A stretch of 64,000 nt of DNA from Paramecium pentaurelia (GCA_905183005.1 CAJJDO010000025.1:342667-406666), one strand, 5' to 3'; shown: positions 12,561 through 25,773, counted from the stretch's first letter. Notes: generated from the sequence alone by a model not told the origin. Numbers and translations are program-made.

Positions 12561-13321
12561 TGTTACAAGAGGACCTTAAAGGTAAATACTTCTTTCGTAT
12601 AAAAATTCTTATTTATTACGCGCTTAATGTCCTCTCTCTCAATCAAATTAGTATCATGATATTTTGTATTATATTCTTACGATAATTCGCTGTTAATTTG
12701 GGTATATTTCTTATGGATAAAAAAATAGTGTTATAATAAGTTGGATTTTAAATTAAATAATTTTTTCTACTTAAATTATTTATTGTTAAAACAATTCATT
12801 TGAAAACCTTGAATATATAATATTTTTCCTTTTATTATAAATAAAATCTTCTTTTTTTTAATATGATAAATCTTGACAAATTACAAAAAATTAAAAAAAT
12901 TCAAGATCCATTATAATTTATTTTAGATTAGATTGATTTATATTAGAAAAAAAAATTAATGATCCTAAATTTAATCTGGATGACTCTTGGCAAAAATACA
13001 TTTTCATATTGGTTGTTAATTTTGCTAATTAAGCTAATAACTGAAAAGGGGTTCAATTAAAATCAATAATAATCGATTTTGAATTAAATTATACTTTTCA
13101 AAGTCCACCTTATGGCTGCTTAGAATGATAAAGCGGCCTTTAGGCTGTAGATAGAAGAAATTTTTATTGAAATTTCTGAATTTTAATATCATTATTCTTA
13201 AAACAAAGGTAAAAATTTATATTATCAAATATTTATATGAACAATGCTTCAGATTGAATTTATGAATAACTATATTTCTAATTTCTTAATCATGATTGGG
13301 AAGTTCTAATTATAAATGTTA
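12117..13321 (+). repeat. Direct duplicate of 13324-14528, ending at a single N
   Basis: Bases 12117-13321 recur at 13324-14528 (offset 1207) across a lone N at 13323. Two open frames of 94 and 63 codons occur in each copy but overlap on opposite strands and look non-coding. This is most likely an unmerged contig overlap. Confidence 0.85.
13045..13290 (+). repeat. Interspersed repeat, also at 14252-14497, 22745-22930 and inverted at 18977-19165
   Basis: A block beginning GGGGTTCAATTAAA and ending near CAGATTGAATT is shared, with clear divergence, between this site and 22745-22930 (and its mirror copy at 18977-19165). The middle of the 13-kb copy carries an extra GC-richer piece (about 13110-13150) not found in the others. 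The ends contain TTCAAT and its complement ATTGAA, so a small inverted-terminal-repeat element or the tail of a larger transposon are both possible. Confidence 0.5.
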
Positions 13322-13323
13322 CN

Positions 13324-14528
13324 CTTCAATATTTGATCTGTTTTTCTAATTCTACGCCATTCTTAAGATTTGTAGCTCATACCTGAGTTAGTTCATCTCT
13401 TCATGCTTCTTAGGTGTTTCAACTTTCCAATTATGCTGATTTTTCATTCTATCTTTTTTATTTGTTATTATCTTTTTGACATTTGTTAGGTGCTCTGTAA
13501 ACTTTTATTTTCTCCTTTCTTTTTCGGATAGTATACATATTTCACATCTAAAATATGCCTATAAGTTTAACATTTTCTTTTTTCCACTAAAACTGCTTTC
13601 TTTTATTTCGGAAATTAAAGTTAATATAACTTTATATTTACTAGGATCCAGATGGCATGCCGAAAGAGGTAGGAGTACTACAATAGTAATTCCTGGATGC
13701 TCAGTGATCAACTTAGTAGGAAATCTTGGGGGTTTAGTCAACTGTGTCAAGGATATTTGACTATGGATGTTACAAGAGGACCTTAAAGGTAAATACTTCT
13801 TTCGTATAAAAATTCTTATTTATTACGCGCTTAATGTCCTCTCTCTCAATCAAATTAGTATCATGATATTTTGTATTATATTCTTACGATAATTCGCTGT
13901 TAATTTGGGTATATTTCTTATGGATAAAAAAATAGTGTTATAATAAGTTGGATTTTAAATTAAATAATTTTTTCTACTTAAATTATTTATTGTTAAAACA
14001 ATTCATTTGAAAACCTTGAATATATAATATTTTTCCTTTTATTATAAATAAAATCTTCTTTTTTTTAATATGATAAATCTTGACAAATTACAAAAAATTA
14101 AAAAAATTCAAGATCCATTATAATTTATTTTAGATTAGATTGATTTATATTAGAAAAAAAAATTAATGATCCTAAATTTAATCTGGATGACTCTTGGCAA
14201 AAATACATTTTCATATTGGTTGTTAATTTTGCTAATTAAGCTAATAACTGAAAAGGGGTTCAATTAAAATCAATAATAATCGATTTTGAATTAAATTATA
14301 CTTTTCAAAGTCCACCTTATGGCTGCTTAGAATGATAAAGCGGCCTTTAGGCTGTAGATAGAAGAAATTTTTATTGAAATTTCTGAATTTTAATATCATT
14401 ATTCTTAAAACAAAGGTAAAAATTTATATTATCAAATATTTATATGAACAATGCTTCAGATTGAATTTATGAATAACTATATTTCTAATTTCTTAATCAT
14501 GATTGGGAAGTTCTAATTATAAATGTTA
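13324..14528 (+). repeat. Second copy of 12117-13321
   Basis: Same sequence as 12117-13321, continuing into unique DNA at 14529. No gene is supported in it. A comparatively GC-rich stretch (13640-13790) stands out from its surroundings but gives no recognisable protein. Confidence 0.8.
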
Positions 14529-15421
14529 ATTAAAGCATTTGAAAGTTATATTAGTAATTAAAACATCTCATTTACAACATCAAAGTATTTCAATCTTAAT
14601 GCAATAAAAACTGTAAGAAATTTTAAATGAAATGATGATAATAATAATTATAAAAGTTGAAAAAGGCTTTGGTTGATAAGAAATTTTAATAAGAATCTTA
14701 ATCAACTTGTTGCAAATAGGATAAAAGTAAATATATAAAGAATCAAAATTTAAATGAAATAGATGTTGATGTCCTTTTGAATAATTTAATAAGATAATTA
14801 CTTAATAGCTTAATAATTTAGTAATTGATTTAAAGATTATAATCTAATAAATGAAACTTAGCACTTTCTAATAATCAAAATCTAGGATAATTATTTCTTT
14901 ATTAATAGTTGTACAGAATATATTGAAATTCTTTTATTGAGACCATATAAAATTATATGAAATTCTCCTCATAAATCATTCCTTTAGAAGCAGTCAATTA
15001 GTTTTACAAAAACCTTAGAACATTTCTCAATTCTATTATTATTGATACTCTTTTTGCTTTTGGGAATTTCATTATTAACAGCAATCATTGTTCTGCAATC
15101 TAACAAAAAAAGATAGCTTTTTAAGTCTCTCCATAATTATTCAAAAGGATTATGTTATGGGCGGCAAGTAGGAATATAAAGATGATTGATACCTTATAAA
15201 TATGAGCATCAAAAAAAAACATTATTTCTTATATTTGAAAAAGAAACAATCATTCTCCATAGTACCAATTATATAATAATAAAATTTGAATGGAGTTTAT
15301 ATCCAGTTTTTCTCCATACTTTTAATGGATAATCATTCCTTATTTTCAATCAAAAATATAAATTATAAAGCATATTGCACTCTTTATTTATTTTATAAAT
15401 CTTTTTTGTAAGAATATAAGG
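14529..15421. other. No gene seen
   Basis: AT-rich sequence in which all frames on both strands are broken by TGA and none gives a recognisable motif. It ends at the assembly gap. Confidence 0.5.
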
Positions 15422-15716
15422 NNNNNNNNNNNNNNNNNNNNNNNNNNNNNNNNNNNNNNNNNNNNNNNNNNNNNNNNNNNNNNNNNNNNNNNNNNNNNNN
15501 NNNNNNNNNNNNNNNNNNNNNNNNNNNNNNNNNNNNNNNNNNNNNNNNNNNNNNNNNNNNNNNNNNNNNNNNNNNNNNNNNNNNNNNNNNNNNNNNNNNN
15601 NNNNNNNNNNNNNNNNNNNNNNNNNNNNNNNNNNNNNNNNNNNNNNNNNNNNNNNNNNNNNNNNNNNNNNNNNNNNNNNNNNNNNNNNNNNNNNNNNNNN
15701 NNNNNNNNNNNNNNNN
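15422..15716. other. Assembly gap (295 N)
   Basis: Run of N. The sequence right after it (15717-15888) is the reverse complement of 27857-28027, so the gap falls within the repeat region. Confidence 0.98.
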
Positions 15717-16133
15717 TCTTTAGGAAGAATAACTATTATTCTATTTATAAATACAATTCCAAAAATATTATATTTGCTTAAAAAATATAAGGATTAATAA
15801 TATATAATGAAAACTTTGAGTATCAATTCAATTCAAAAAAAACATCTGAACAGTGAAAATGATCAAGTTTGTTAAGAAAAATACTGAAGAATTTGGATAA
15901 ACTGAAAATGATTAAAAATATAATGTGAGGACATTAATGAAAAATTATGAATAATAATATCAGAATTTATCATATAAGTGTATTTATATGCAAATTTTTT
16001 TTAATGAGCATTTAAATATTTTAAAAAAAACTTGAAATGATTTAGACCAACTTTCAATAACATCCCAAGAAGGTAATACTACTATTTATGTTTTTAGATT
16101 TATGTCTTACAAAGAACATAAAGTTAATTACCA

Positions 16134-17878
16134 ATGAGCCTTATATAATAATAGCCTTAACAACAAAAATTAGAATATTTTTAGTAATCAAAAATTCCAC
16201 ATTAACCTGTGATATAAAATCTCCAATATCAAATGAATCCTCATATTAATTAATAAAAATTCAAATATGGTGAATAAGTGTAGCAAACTCAATTAGGATA
16301 ATAAATAGTTTATTAACCTCAACTATCAAATATATAAAGATCTATTGTCGCTTAAAAGATCATAAATTATCAAGATGATGAAATGATTCAACCAAAAAAA
16401 GAAAATGCAAAATAAACAGCAAAATATGATTTAAATGAAAATTTACAATTAGAAATAAAAACTTTATACAAAATGGTCAAACTATTCCCTACCAAAGCAT
16501 AATACTTACCTGGAATTGTAAGTATAAAAGCAAAAGATTAAAATATTACTCAAAATCATGAAAATAAAAGGGTTGGAGTAGATTTGGTATTTATTTTTTA
16601 ATAAATGTTTAGATTTGTTTGATTGATATTAGTGGAAGTATGATTGGAGTTAAAATTCAAATGGTTAAAGAATCTTTAATTGTTTTACTTTAATTTCTTG
16701 GAGATGAAGATAGACTACAATTAATAACATTCGATAATGATGCCCACAGATTAACACCATTAAAGAGAGTAACAAAACAGAATAAAGTTTATTTTACTTA
16801 AATTATTCAATAAATTCAGGCAAATGGAGGTAATCGTATTTCAGAAGCTACTAAAATGGCATTTTACTAATTAAAAAATAGAAAATATGTAAATAATGTG
16901 ACATCTATTTTCTTACTTTCTGATGGTGTGGATTATACTTTTCCAGAAATTAAGGAATAAATAAAGACAGCCAATGAAGTATTTACTTTACATACATTTG
17001 GTTTTGGATAAGATCATGATGCTCCTATGATGACTTAAATTTGTAATTTAAAAAGTGGAAGTTTTTATTTTGTTTAGGATGTAACATTATTGGATGAATT
17101 CTTTGCAGATGCTTTGGGAGGACTTATTTCAGTTGTTGGTGAATAATTAGATATAACTATTACTTCTTAAGCACCTCCTCCCTATTAAAATATTTAAATA
17201 TCTAAAACTTATGGTAATATGTGGCAAAAGAAAGGAAATCAATATTATATTACTCAACCTTAATTTGCTTCAGGATCTAGAAAAGATTATGTTTTTGAAA
17301 TAGCTCTTCCTAAATTTTAAGGAAGAGTTTAAGACTATCAAAGATCTATTGGGGTATTGTTCGCAGAATTAAAAGTTTAAGATCCTTTTACTGGATCTAT
17401 TATAAAAAAAAAAGCAAACCTTGATTTGAATTTATTTAATGTTGACGAATAAATCAACGAAAATATTTATCCTGATATTGATGTTTATGCATAGTATTTC
17501 AGAGTCAAAGGAACAGAAGTAATTTATGAAGCAAGTAAAGCTTGTGAATAAAATAAGAACGAGGATGCCTAAAAATTAATAGATAATATGTTGATACAAA
17601 TTTAAAAGAATCCAAATGTTGCTGCTTAATGTACTGGAATTATTTAAGATTTGTCATAAGCAAAATAAGCATCTGCAAGAACATCATATAATTTATTTGG
17701 CCAGAAACAAATGTGTCAAATGGTCAGTAATAATTATCAATAAGGGGGAGTCAATTCTATGTTTTCTACCTAAGGAATTCAATTATAATAAAACTAACCA
17801 GCTACATACTAGAATATATAATAATAATAGATGATGGCTTAAGTGTAAAAATCAAAGATACCATAGAAATTTAATTGA
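16134..17878 (+). CDS. VWA-domain protein, 572 aa (copy B)
   Basis: ATG 16134-16136, 26-nt intron at 16587-16612, TGA 17876-17878; exons of 453 and 1266 nt are both in frame. Gln-rich N-terminus (residues 1-90, starting MSLIQQQPQQQ), then a YQDDEMI motif and the strongly conserved RTQYLPGIVSIKA-like segment (here TKAQYLPGIVSIKA). The VWA domain from about residue 150 has MIDAS DISGSM, a NRISEAT loop in place of the usual GGT, and LLSDG. The 422 codons after the intron equal in number those of copy A, but segments alternate between near identity (about 16980-17300, 17480-17800) and clear divergence (17300-17480), as expected after gene conversion. It lies wholly within the left arm of the palindrome, so it has a mirror twin at 24029-25773. 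Confidence 0.85.
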
Positions 17879-18976
17879 TTTTCAATGAATATATAATTAG
17901 ATTATAAGAAATTTTTTTATAAGTAGATCTAATTTAAAATTTTTTATCATTTTTAATTAAATGTGAATTTTTTCTATAATTAGTAAACAATTTCTACAAT
18001 ATAATCAAAATTGAGGGGTATAATAATTTTGACTAAATATATTGACAAGAAAAGAATTTTATTAAATTCTTGTATTTCTAAATATTTATAAAAAATTGTA
18101 ATTAAAATAAGTAATTTAACTGAAAATACTTCAGAAATTAATTAATGTAATCTAAAATCTAATTTATAAATTATGTAAATTTTTTAATCTGACAAGCTTT
18201 AGTTACTATCATACTTTTAAAGAGAATATTATACCAAAAATATTTATTCCTTTTTCTTAGAATTTAATACAGTTTACTATAGTTTAAGGTGTTTGAGATA
18301 CTTTTATTCAATCCATATTATTTTGGATTTCTTAGTATAAGCAAAAATGAGCATTTTAAAATTGAATTGCCTAATTAAATCATATCAAATTTCATAAATA
18401 GCTTAAATCTTTTATTTGGAAAGGTCAGGGGTTCTGCAATTTTTAAGATTTTATTAACTAAATTGCTGATCTTGATTATGCTCTTTAGATTCTCACAATT
18501 ATCTAGATTAATAATTCAAAATTATTAAAGGTTTCCTTTGTTTTTATATTTATCATAAATTTTACATTAACTTGTTGAAAATTATAATATTTCTTTTGTA
18601 TTTAAAAGTTTCAGTTTTTTGTTTTCTTCATTTTTTATTGAATTAAATTGAAATAAATAATTTTCTTTAAATATCTGTTTCGATTTTATGTTACTTAAAA
18701 TGCCAAATAGCTATTTGAAGTTATTGACCCTAATATTCCTATAGATGATGCTTGCTTATAATAATCTATTATTTTCAATATAATTATTACCTAAAATGTC
18801 AATAATGAGAGAACAGTCTCAGTAATTGAAAATTTTATTAAGAATTTTTTAAATAAATTTTTCAGTCATTAACTTTGATTTGGTTTTAAATTTTAATAAT
18901 GTTTTATCTTGATATACTAAAAAACCATTATGGCAGCATTTATTGTTCACTATTAGATATAAACTATTTCAAAAAA
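17879..18976. other. 3' flank of VWA copy B, no gene seen
   Basis: Very AT-rich sequence, repeated in mirror form at 22931-24028. No open frame with a recognisable motif on either strand. It is probably intergenic sequence between the VWA gene and the retrotransposon remnant. Confidence 0.5.
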
Positions 18977-19172
18977 AAATTTCAAATATATTATTCAAGA
19001 ATTCAATCTGAAGTATCAATCATCAATATATTATAATATAAATGGTTTAACTTTATTATCAGAATAATGATATTAAAATAATCATTCCAAGTGGTAATAA
19101 GGTGAAAAATATAATTTTAAATCAAAATCAATTAGTATTAATTTAATTGAACCCCATTTCATTTATTAATTA

Positions 19173-21474
19173 AATTACAAAAATTAAAAATTCTAATATG
19201 AAATACCCTCTTAAAAATATTTATAATGACTTTGCCTTTTATTATATTTTCTTCATTTAAATATTGATTGAAATATTTGCACAGTACTCCAAAAATTGTT
19301 CAATTTTCAATTTGGCCTAATCATTTTTTCTTTTATTGAATACGCTAGAGTAAATACCGTCAATATTTCTCATAAAAAAAGACATCTTAAAAGATGATTG
19401 TCTGTATTTTTACAACTATGTTCTTCACATTTTTGCTATTACTTACTAAATAATTTATTTATATTCTCACGTAGGTTTTAATACCTTTCAAAATTATTTC
19501 CTACAAAATATAGTGAGACTTTATTGGCATTATTAGTCAGACAGCTGCAGGACTTTCTCACATTTTTCTTTATTTTTACATAGCTTTTTTACTCATTTTT
19601 GCATCGATGTGCTCAGAGATCCAACTAATTTATTAAGAAACTAGTTGGACAACACTATGGTATACTTAAAACACCTCTTTAAGGACTTTCACCAGATGAG
19701 TTCAAGATCTAATATTGAAGAGTTTTTTGCAGAAATTATGTTAATTTAGTATAAAATATTTAGTAAAAAAATATAGTTGCCTTAAATAGACCTTAAGTTG
19801 CTGAAAATTAACCCTCTTTTCAAAAATTTTATGTGAGGTAGTACTTTTACTTTTTGTCAAGCATCACTCCTAAGTATAAAAATCCTGATTTTTATTAACT
19901 TATTTTCATTTTGTAGATAATTTCTTATTCATTTAGTATTCTTAATATTAAGTCAAACTTTATTAAAGTCAAAAATAAGTCCCAATACATCTGCATAAAT
20001 CATTGTTTCTACATTTTCATGTAATCTAAACTTTAATTCCTGTATATGATCCTACATATCAATATTAAAGAAGTCTGGCGATAATGGCGACCGTTATGGT
20101 ACTCCATTCATAAGAGTAATCTTAAATCCATCAAGTTTTTAGAAATATTATGACAAAAATATTAAGCTTAAAAAAATTTACTTTAACGTTCTAATTTTCA
20201 ACAAAACTAAACTTTTTTCTCGATCTAAAAAGTTATATCCACTCTTAAAGTCAAGAAATAAGTGGCATTTATTTCAATTGCCAAACTTCTATTCCTATTA
20301 AACGAGATCCTAGATTCTAACTTAGCAAACATGTGTGCCAGAGTTTTTAACAACCCTTTTTAGTCTGTTTACATTTTAATATCTAAGTATTTATTAAGTT
20401 GGTGAGCAAATCTCATTACCATCAATTTTAGCAATGGGCTCAGTATTATTATTAGTCTAAACTCATTGTCTTTTGGAATGTCGGGATGTGCTTTATAAAA
20501 TGGTTTCAATCTTGACCTAAATATTTCAGGAAAATTTAATTATGTTTAAATTTTTTTCTTAATCAATAATTATATTTAAATTTCATTTTTCTATTAATCA
20601 ACAGATTAGAAATTCCATCAAATATAATTGCTTCGTTTTTTGAAACTAGTTTTTAAAGCTTTAATATCTCCTTTAAACCAAGTGGAGGTAGTGGAGGTAA
20701 CTTTTGAAGTGCATTTAATCACCAACCAGATATAGCAGCTAATTTTAATAAAAAGTTTTCTGATTGAATATTAAATTTTATCTCTCCTTTTTCAGAAATA
20801 TAAGCATTAAAATCTGCTATCAAAGTTTTTTTGGTTTCATTATTGTGATTCTATTTATCTTTCGAAAAGCTTCAGCATTATTTTCTACTTAAAAATTCCT
20901 ATCTATTGTCTTAAGATGATAGATCATATGTTGATGAATTTTTAAGAGGGGATATCTAACAAGAAGTTTTGATATTAAATCACATCCCTACTCTTCTAGA
21001 TCGATTAAAAAATTTTTTCAACGTATTTAAAAATTTTGTTTGCTTTTTGATTTGAGGGAAAAGCTTTATATATATTTAAATTTGTGATGTCTCAATTAGA
21101 ATTTTTTTTTAAACTCAGCAGTTGCTGTATTTAGAAAATGGTCTGATGGTTTTGTTAATTCTGTAGTGGCTGATATATTTCAATTTCGAGGATAGATCAG
21201 GATGTGATCAATTCTAGAGTTGATCAACTCATCTTCTATAAATCTTTAAAAGGTTTTATTTCCTAATTAAGGCAAGATTAAAAAAATTTTTAGAGGAGTA
21301 TATTCATGATTGAAATATCCACAGATTATTTGTATCCTGAAATTGGAAAGACAAGTGCAGATTCTTTAAATCTCTTCTTCAAATTTTTATTTTTGAGGGA
21401 AGTAAAATTTAAAAACAAGTAATTTCTTTTAAATTTTTTCATAATCAATAATATTAAAATTATATTATAATAAA
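19173..21474 (-). mobile_element. Decayed non-LTR (LINE-type) retrotransposon: endonuclease and reverse transcriptase
   Basis: On the minus strand from about 21360 leftward, the end of an apurinic-type endonuclease domain is visible: CGYFN near 21320, SRIDHIL near 21210 and a PSDH motif near 21150. Reverse transcriptase motifs follow in the usual LINE order: EAIIFDGISN (about 20630), a LSPLLKLMVMRFAHQLNKYL run (about 20430), FLDFKSGYNF with the motif A aspartate (about 20240), GVPQRSPLSP (about 20080), YADV in place of the catalytic YADD (about 20000), and FLYLGVMLD (about 19870). TGA codons and frame changes interrupt it repeatedly, so it is not active. The 5' end stops inside the endonuclease domain, next to a VWA gene fragment. 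The part left of 19866 is shared with the other palindrome arm. Confidence 0.8.
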
Positions 21475-22040
21475 TCAATCAATGGTTTTTTAATTAGATT
21501 TTGAAAATTGCACTTAAAACATCATCTATTATTATTAAACATTCTAGTATGCAGCTGGTTAAACTTATTATAATTGCATTCCTTAGGCAGAAAATAAAGA
21601 ATTGACTCCTCCCTATTGATAATTATTACTGACCATTTGACACATTTGTTTCTGGCCAAATAAATTATATGATGTTCTTGCAGATGCTTATTTTGCTTAT
21701 GACAAATCTTAAATAATTCCAGTACATTAAGCAGCAACATTTGGATTCTTTTAAATTTGTATCAACATATTATCTATTAATTTTTAGGCATCCTCGTTTT
21801 TATTTTATTCACAAGCTTTACTTGCTTCATAAATTACTTCTGTTCCTTTGACTCTGAAATACTATGCATAAACATCAATATCAGCTTCATTTTAATTAAT
21901 TTATTCATCTTAATTAAAAAATGTTAATGTGAGACTGGTTTATTTGGTAATAACTGTTCCATTAACTGGATCTTTGATTCTTAATTCTGCATCTATAACT
22001 TTGACATTTCTTTGGAAATCCTCAATTTTTGCCTCAAACA
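21475..22040 (-). pseudogene. C-terminal fragment of a VWA gene, cut by LINE sequence
   Basis: Minus-strand reading matches the last ~185 codons of the VWA family, from PKFEAKIEDF-equivalent sequence to the Gln-rich tail, then ends in a variant tail with TGA at 21475-21477. It breaks at 22040/22041 within the codons for 'KFEAK', where the reverse-oriented 3' LINE sequence of the right palindrome arm begins. Inside the fragment, blocks of copy A type (the NEAD region) and copy B type (VIYEASKA) alternate. It lacks the VWA domain itself and is a non-functional remnant. Confidence 0.8.
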
Positions 22041-22744
22041 TGATGCTTGACAAAAAGTAAAAGTACTACCTCACATAAAATTTTTGAAAAGAGGGTTAAT
22101 TTTCAGCAACTTAAGGTCTATTTAAGGCAACTATATTTTTTTACTAAATATTTTATACTAAATTAACATAATTTCTGCAAAAAACTCTTCAATATTAGAT
22201 CTTGAACTCATCTGGTGAAAGTCCTTAAAGAGGTGTTTTAAGTATACCATAGTGTTGTCCAACTAGTTTCTTAATAAATTAGTTGGATCTCTGAGCACAT
22301 CGATGCAAAAATGAGTAAAAAAGCTATGTAAAAATAAAGAAAAATGTGAGAAAGTCCTGCAGCTGTCTGACTAATAATGCCAATAAAGTCTCACTATATT
22401 TTGTAGGAAATAATTTTGAAAGGTATTAAAACCTACGTGAGAATATAAATAAATTATTTAGTAAGTAATAGCAAAAATGTGAAGAACATAGTTGTAAAAA
22501 TACAGACAATCATCTTTTAAGATGTCTTTTTTTATGAGAAATATTGACGGTATTTACTCTAGCGTATTCAATAAAAGAAAAAATGATTAGGCCAAATTGA
22601 AAATTGAACAATTTTTGGAGTACTGTGCAAATATTTCAATCAATATTTAAATGAAGAAAATATAATAAAAGGCAAAGTCATTATAAATATTTTTAAGAGG
22701 GTATTTCATATTAGAATTTTTAATTTTTGTAATTTAATTAATAA
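22041..22744 (+). mobile_element. 5'-truncated LINE 3' fragment
   Basis: Plus-strand mirror of the 19163-19866 retrotransposon sequence. It opens within the reverse transcriptase C-terminal motif (G)VMLDKK and continues into decayed 3' sequence. Because it begins abruptly inside a VWA gene fragment (22040), it has the form of a 5'-truncated LINE insertion, later included in a larger inverted duplication. Confidence 0.6.
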
Positions 22745-24028
22745 ATGAAATGGGGTTCAATTAAATTAATACTAATTGATTTTGATTTAAAATTATATTT
22801 TTCACCTTATTACCACTTGGAATGATTATTTTAATATCATTATTCTGATAATAAAGTTAAACCATTTATATTATAATATATTGATGATTGATACTTCAGA
22901 TTGAATTCTTGAATAATATATTTGAAATTTTTTTTTGAAATAGTTTATATCTAATAGTGAACAATAAATGCTGCCATAATGGTTTTTTAGTATATCAAGA
23001 TAAAACATTATTAAAATTTAAAACCAAATCAAAGTTAATGACTGAAAAATTTATTTAAAAAATTCTTAATAAAATTTTCAATTACTGAGACTGTTCTCTC
23101 ATTATTGACATTTTAGGTAATAATTATATTGAAAATAATAGATTATTATAAGCAAGCATCATCTATAGGAATATTAGGGTCAATAACTTCAAATAGCTAT
23201 TTGGCATTTTAAGTAACATAAAATCGAAACAGATATTTAAAGAAAATTATTTATTTCAATTTAATTCAATAAAAAATGAAGAAAACAAAAAACTGAAACT
23301 TTTAAATACAAAAGAAATATTATAATTTTCAACAAGTTAATGTAAAATTTATGATAAATATAAAAACAAAGGAAACCTTTAATAATTTTGAATTATTAAT
23401 CTAGATAATTGTGAGAATCTAAAGAGCATAATCAAGATCAGCAATTTAGTTAATAAAATCTTAAAAATTGCAGAACCCCTGACCTTTCCAAATAAAAGAT
23501 TTAAGCTATTTATGAAATTTGATATGATTTAATTAGGCAATTCAATTTTAAAATGCTCATTTTTGCTTATACTAAGAAATCCAAAATAATATGGATTGAA
23601 TAAAAGTATCTCAAACACCTTAAACTATAGTAAACTGTATTAAATTCTAAGAAAAAGGAATAAATATTTTTGGTATAATATTCTCTTTAAAAGTATGATA
23701 GTAACTAAAGCTTGTCAGATTAAAAAATTTACATAATTTATAAATTAGATTTTAGATTACATTAATTAATTTCTGAAGTATTTTCAGTTAAATTACTTAT
23801 TTTAATTACAATTTTTTATAAATATTTAGAAATACAAGAATTTAATAAAATTCTTTTCTTGTCAATATATTTAGTCAAAATTATTATACCCCTCAATTTT
23901 GATTATATTGTAGAAATTGTTTACTAATTATAGAAAAAATTCACATTTAATTAAAAATGATAAAAAATTTTAAATTAGATCTACTTATAAAAAAATTTCT
24001 TATAATCTAATTATATATTCATTGAAAA

Positions 24029-25773
24029 TCAATTAAATTTCTATGGTATCTTTGATTTTTACACTTAAGCCATCATCTATTATTATTATATATTCTAGTA
24101 TGTAGCTGGTTAGTTTTATTATAATTGAATTCCTTAGGTAGAAAACATAGAATTGACTCCCCCTTATTGATAATTATTACTGACCATTTGACACATTTGT
24201 TTCTGGCCAAATAAATTATATGATGTTCTTGCAGATGCTTATTTTGCTTATGACAAATCTTAAATAATTCCAGTACATTAAGCAGCAACATTTGGATTCT
24301 TTTAAATTTGTATCAACATATTATCTATTAATTTTTAGGCATCCTCGTTCTTATTTTATTCACAAGCTTTACTTGCTTCATAAATTACTTCTGTTCCTTT
24401 GACTCTGAAATACTATGCATAAACATCAATATCAGGATAAATATTTTCGTTGATTTATTCGTCAACATTAAATAAATTCAAATCAAGGTTTGCTTTTTTT
24501 TTTATAATAGATCCAGTAAAAGGATCTTAAACTTTTAATTCTGCGAACAATACCCCAATAGATCTTTGATAGTCTTAAACTCTTCCTTAAAATTTAGGAA
24601 GAGCTATTTCAAAAACATAATCTTTTCTAGATCCTGAAGCAAATTAAGGTTGAGTAATATAATATTGATTTCCTTTCTTTTGCCACATATTACCATAAGT
24701 TTTAGATATTTAAATATTTTAATAGGGAGGAGGTGCTTAAGAAGTAATAGTTATATCTAATTATTCACCAACAACTGAAATAAGTCCTCCCAAAGCATCT
24801 GCAAAGAATTCATCCAATAATGTTACATCCTAAACAAAATAAAAACTTCCACTTTTTAAATTACAAATTTAAGTCATCATAGGAGCATCATGATCTTATC
24901 CAAAACCAAATGTATGTAAAGTAAATACTTCATTGGCTGTCTTTATTTATTCCTTAATTTCTGGAAAAGTATAATCCACACCATCAGAAAGTAAGAAAAT
25001 AGATGTCACATTATTTACATATTTTCTATTTTTTAATTAGTAAAATGCCATTTTAGTAGCTTCTGAAATACGATTACCTCCATTTGCCTGAATTTATTGA
25101 ATAATTTAAGTAAAATAAACTTTATTCTGTTTTGTTACTCTCTTTAATGGTGTTAATCTGTGGGCATCATCATCGAATGTTATTAATTGTAGTCTATCGT
25201 TATCTCCAAGAAATTAAAGTAAAACAATTAAAGATTATTTAACCATTTGAATTTTAACTCCAATCATACTTCCACTAATATCAATCAAACAAATCTAAAC
25301 ATTTATTAAAAAATAAATACCAAATCTACTCCAACCCTTTTATTTTCATGATTTTGAGTAATATTTTAATCTTTTGCTTTTATACTTACAATTCCAGGTA
25401 AGTATTATGCTTTGGTAGGGAATAGTTTGACCATTTTGTATAAAGTTTTTATTTCTAATTGTAAATTTTCATTTAAATCATATTTTGCTGTTTATTTTGC
25501 ATTTTCTTTTTTTGGTTGAATCATTTCATCATCTTGATAATTTATGATCTTTTAAGCGACAATAGATCTTTATATATTTGATAGTTGAGGTTAATAAACT
25601 ATTTATTATCCTAATTGAGTTTGCTACACTTATTCACCATATTTGAATTTTTATTAATTAATATGAGGATTCATTTGATATTGGAGATTTTATATCACAG
25701 GTTAATGTGGAATTTTTGATTACTAAAAATATTCTAATTTTTGTTGTTAAGGCTATTATTATATAAGGCTCAT
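24029..25773 (-). CDS. VWA-domain protein, 572 aa (copy C, twin of copy B)
   Basis: Start ATG at 25771-25773, intron 25295-25320 (26 nt), stop TGA at 24029-24031; same length as copy B. It is the palindromic twin of 16134-17878, and I see only a handful of substitutions, such as Glu to Gln near the MIDAS helix (VKQSL for VKESL), GDND for GDED and DDDA for DNDA. None breaks the frame, and DISGSM and LLSDG are intact. The substitutions argue against a pure assembly copy. The gene is probably functional if copy B is; the binding partner is unknown. Confidence 0.8.

Larger units (their letters stand above)
15889..19866. repeat. Left arm of a 3,978-bp inverted repeat
   Basis: The arm pairs base for base with 22041-26018 (coordinates sum to 41907). 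It carries a complete VWA gene, its 3' flank and the 3' part of a LINE-type retrotransposon. The arms are not identical: in the VWA gene alone I see several substitutions (for example around 16660-16735), so the second arm is probably a real, slightly diverged copy. The loop between arms is 2,174 bp. Confidence 0.9.

Noticed and set aside
15717..16133. Possible upstream start for VWA copy B (ATG at 16111)
   Set aside because: That frame reaches a TGA that overlaps the next ATG. The start at 16134 matches the other copies.
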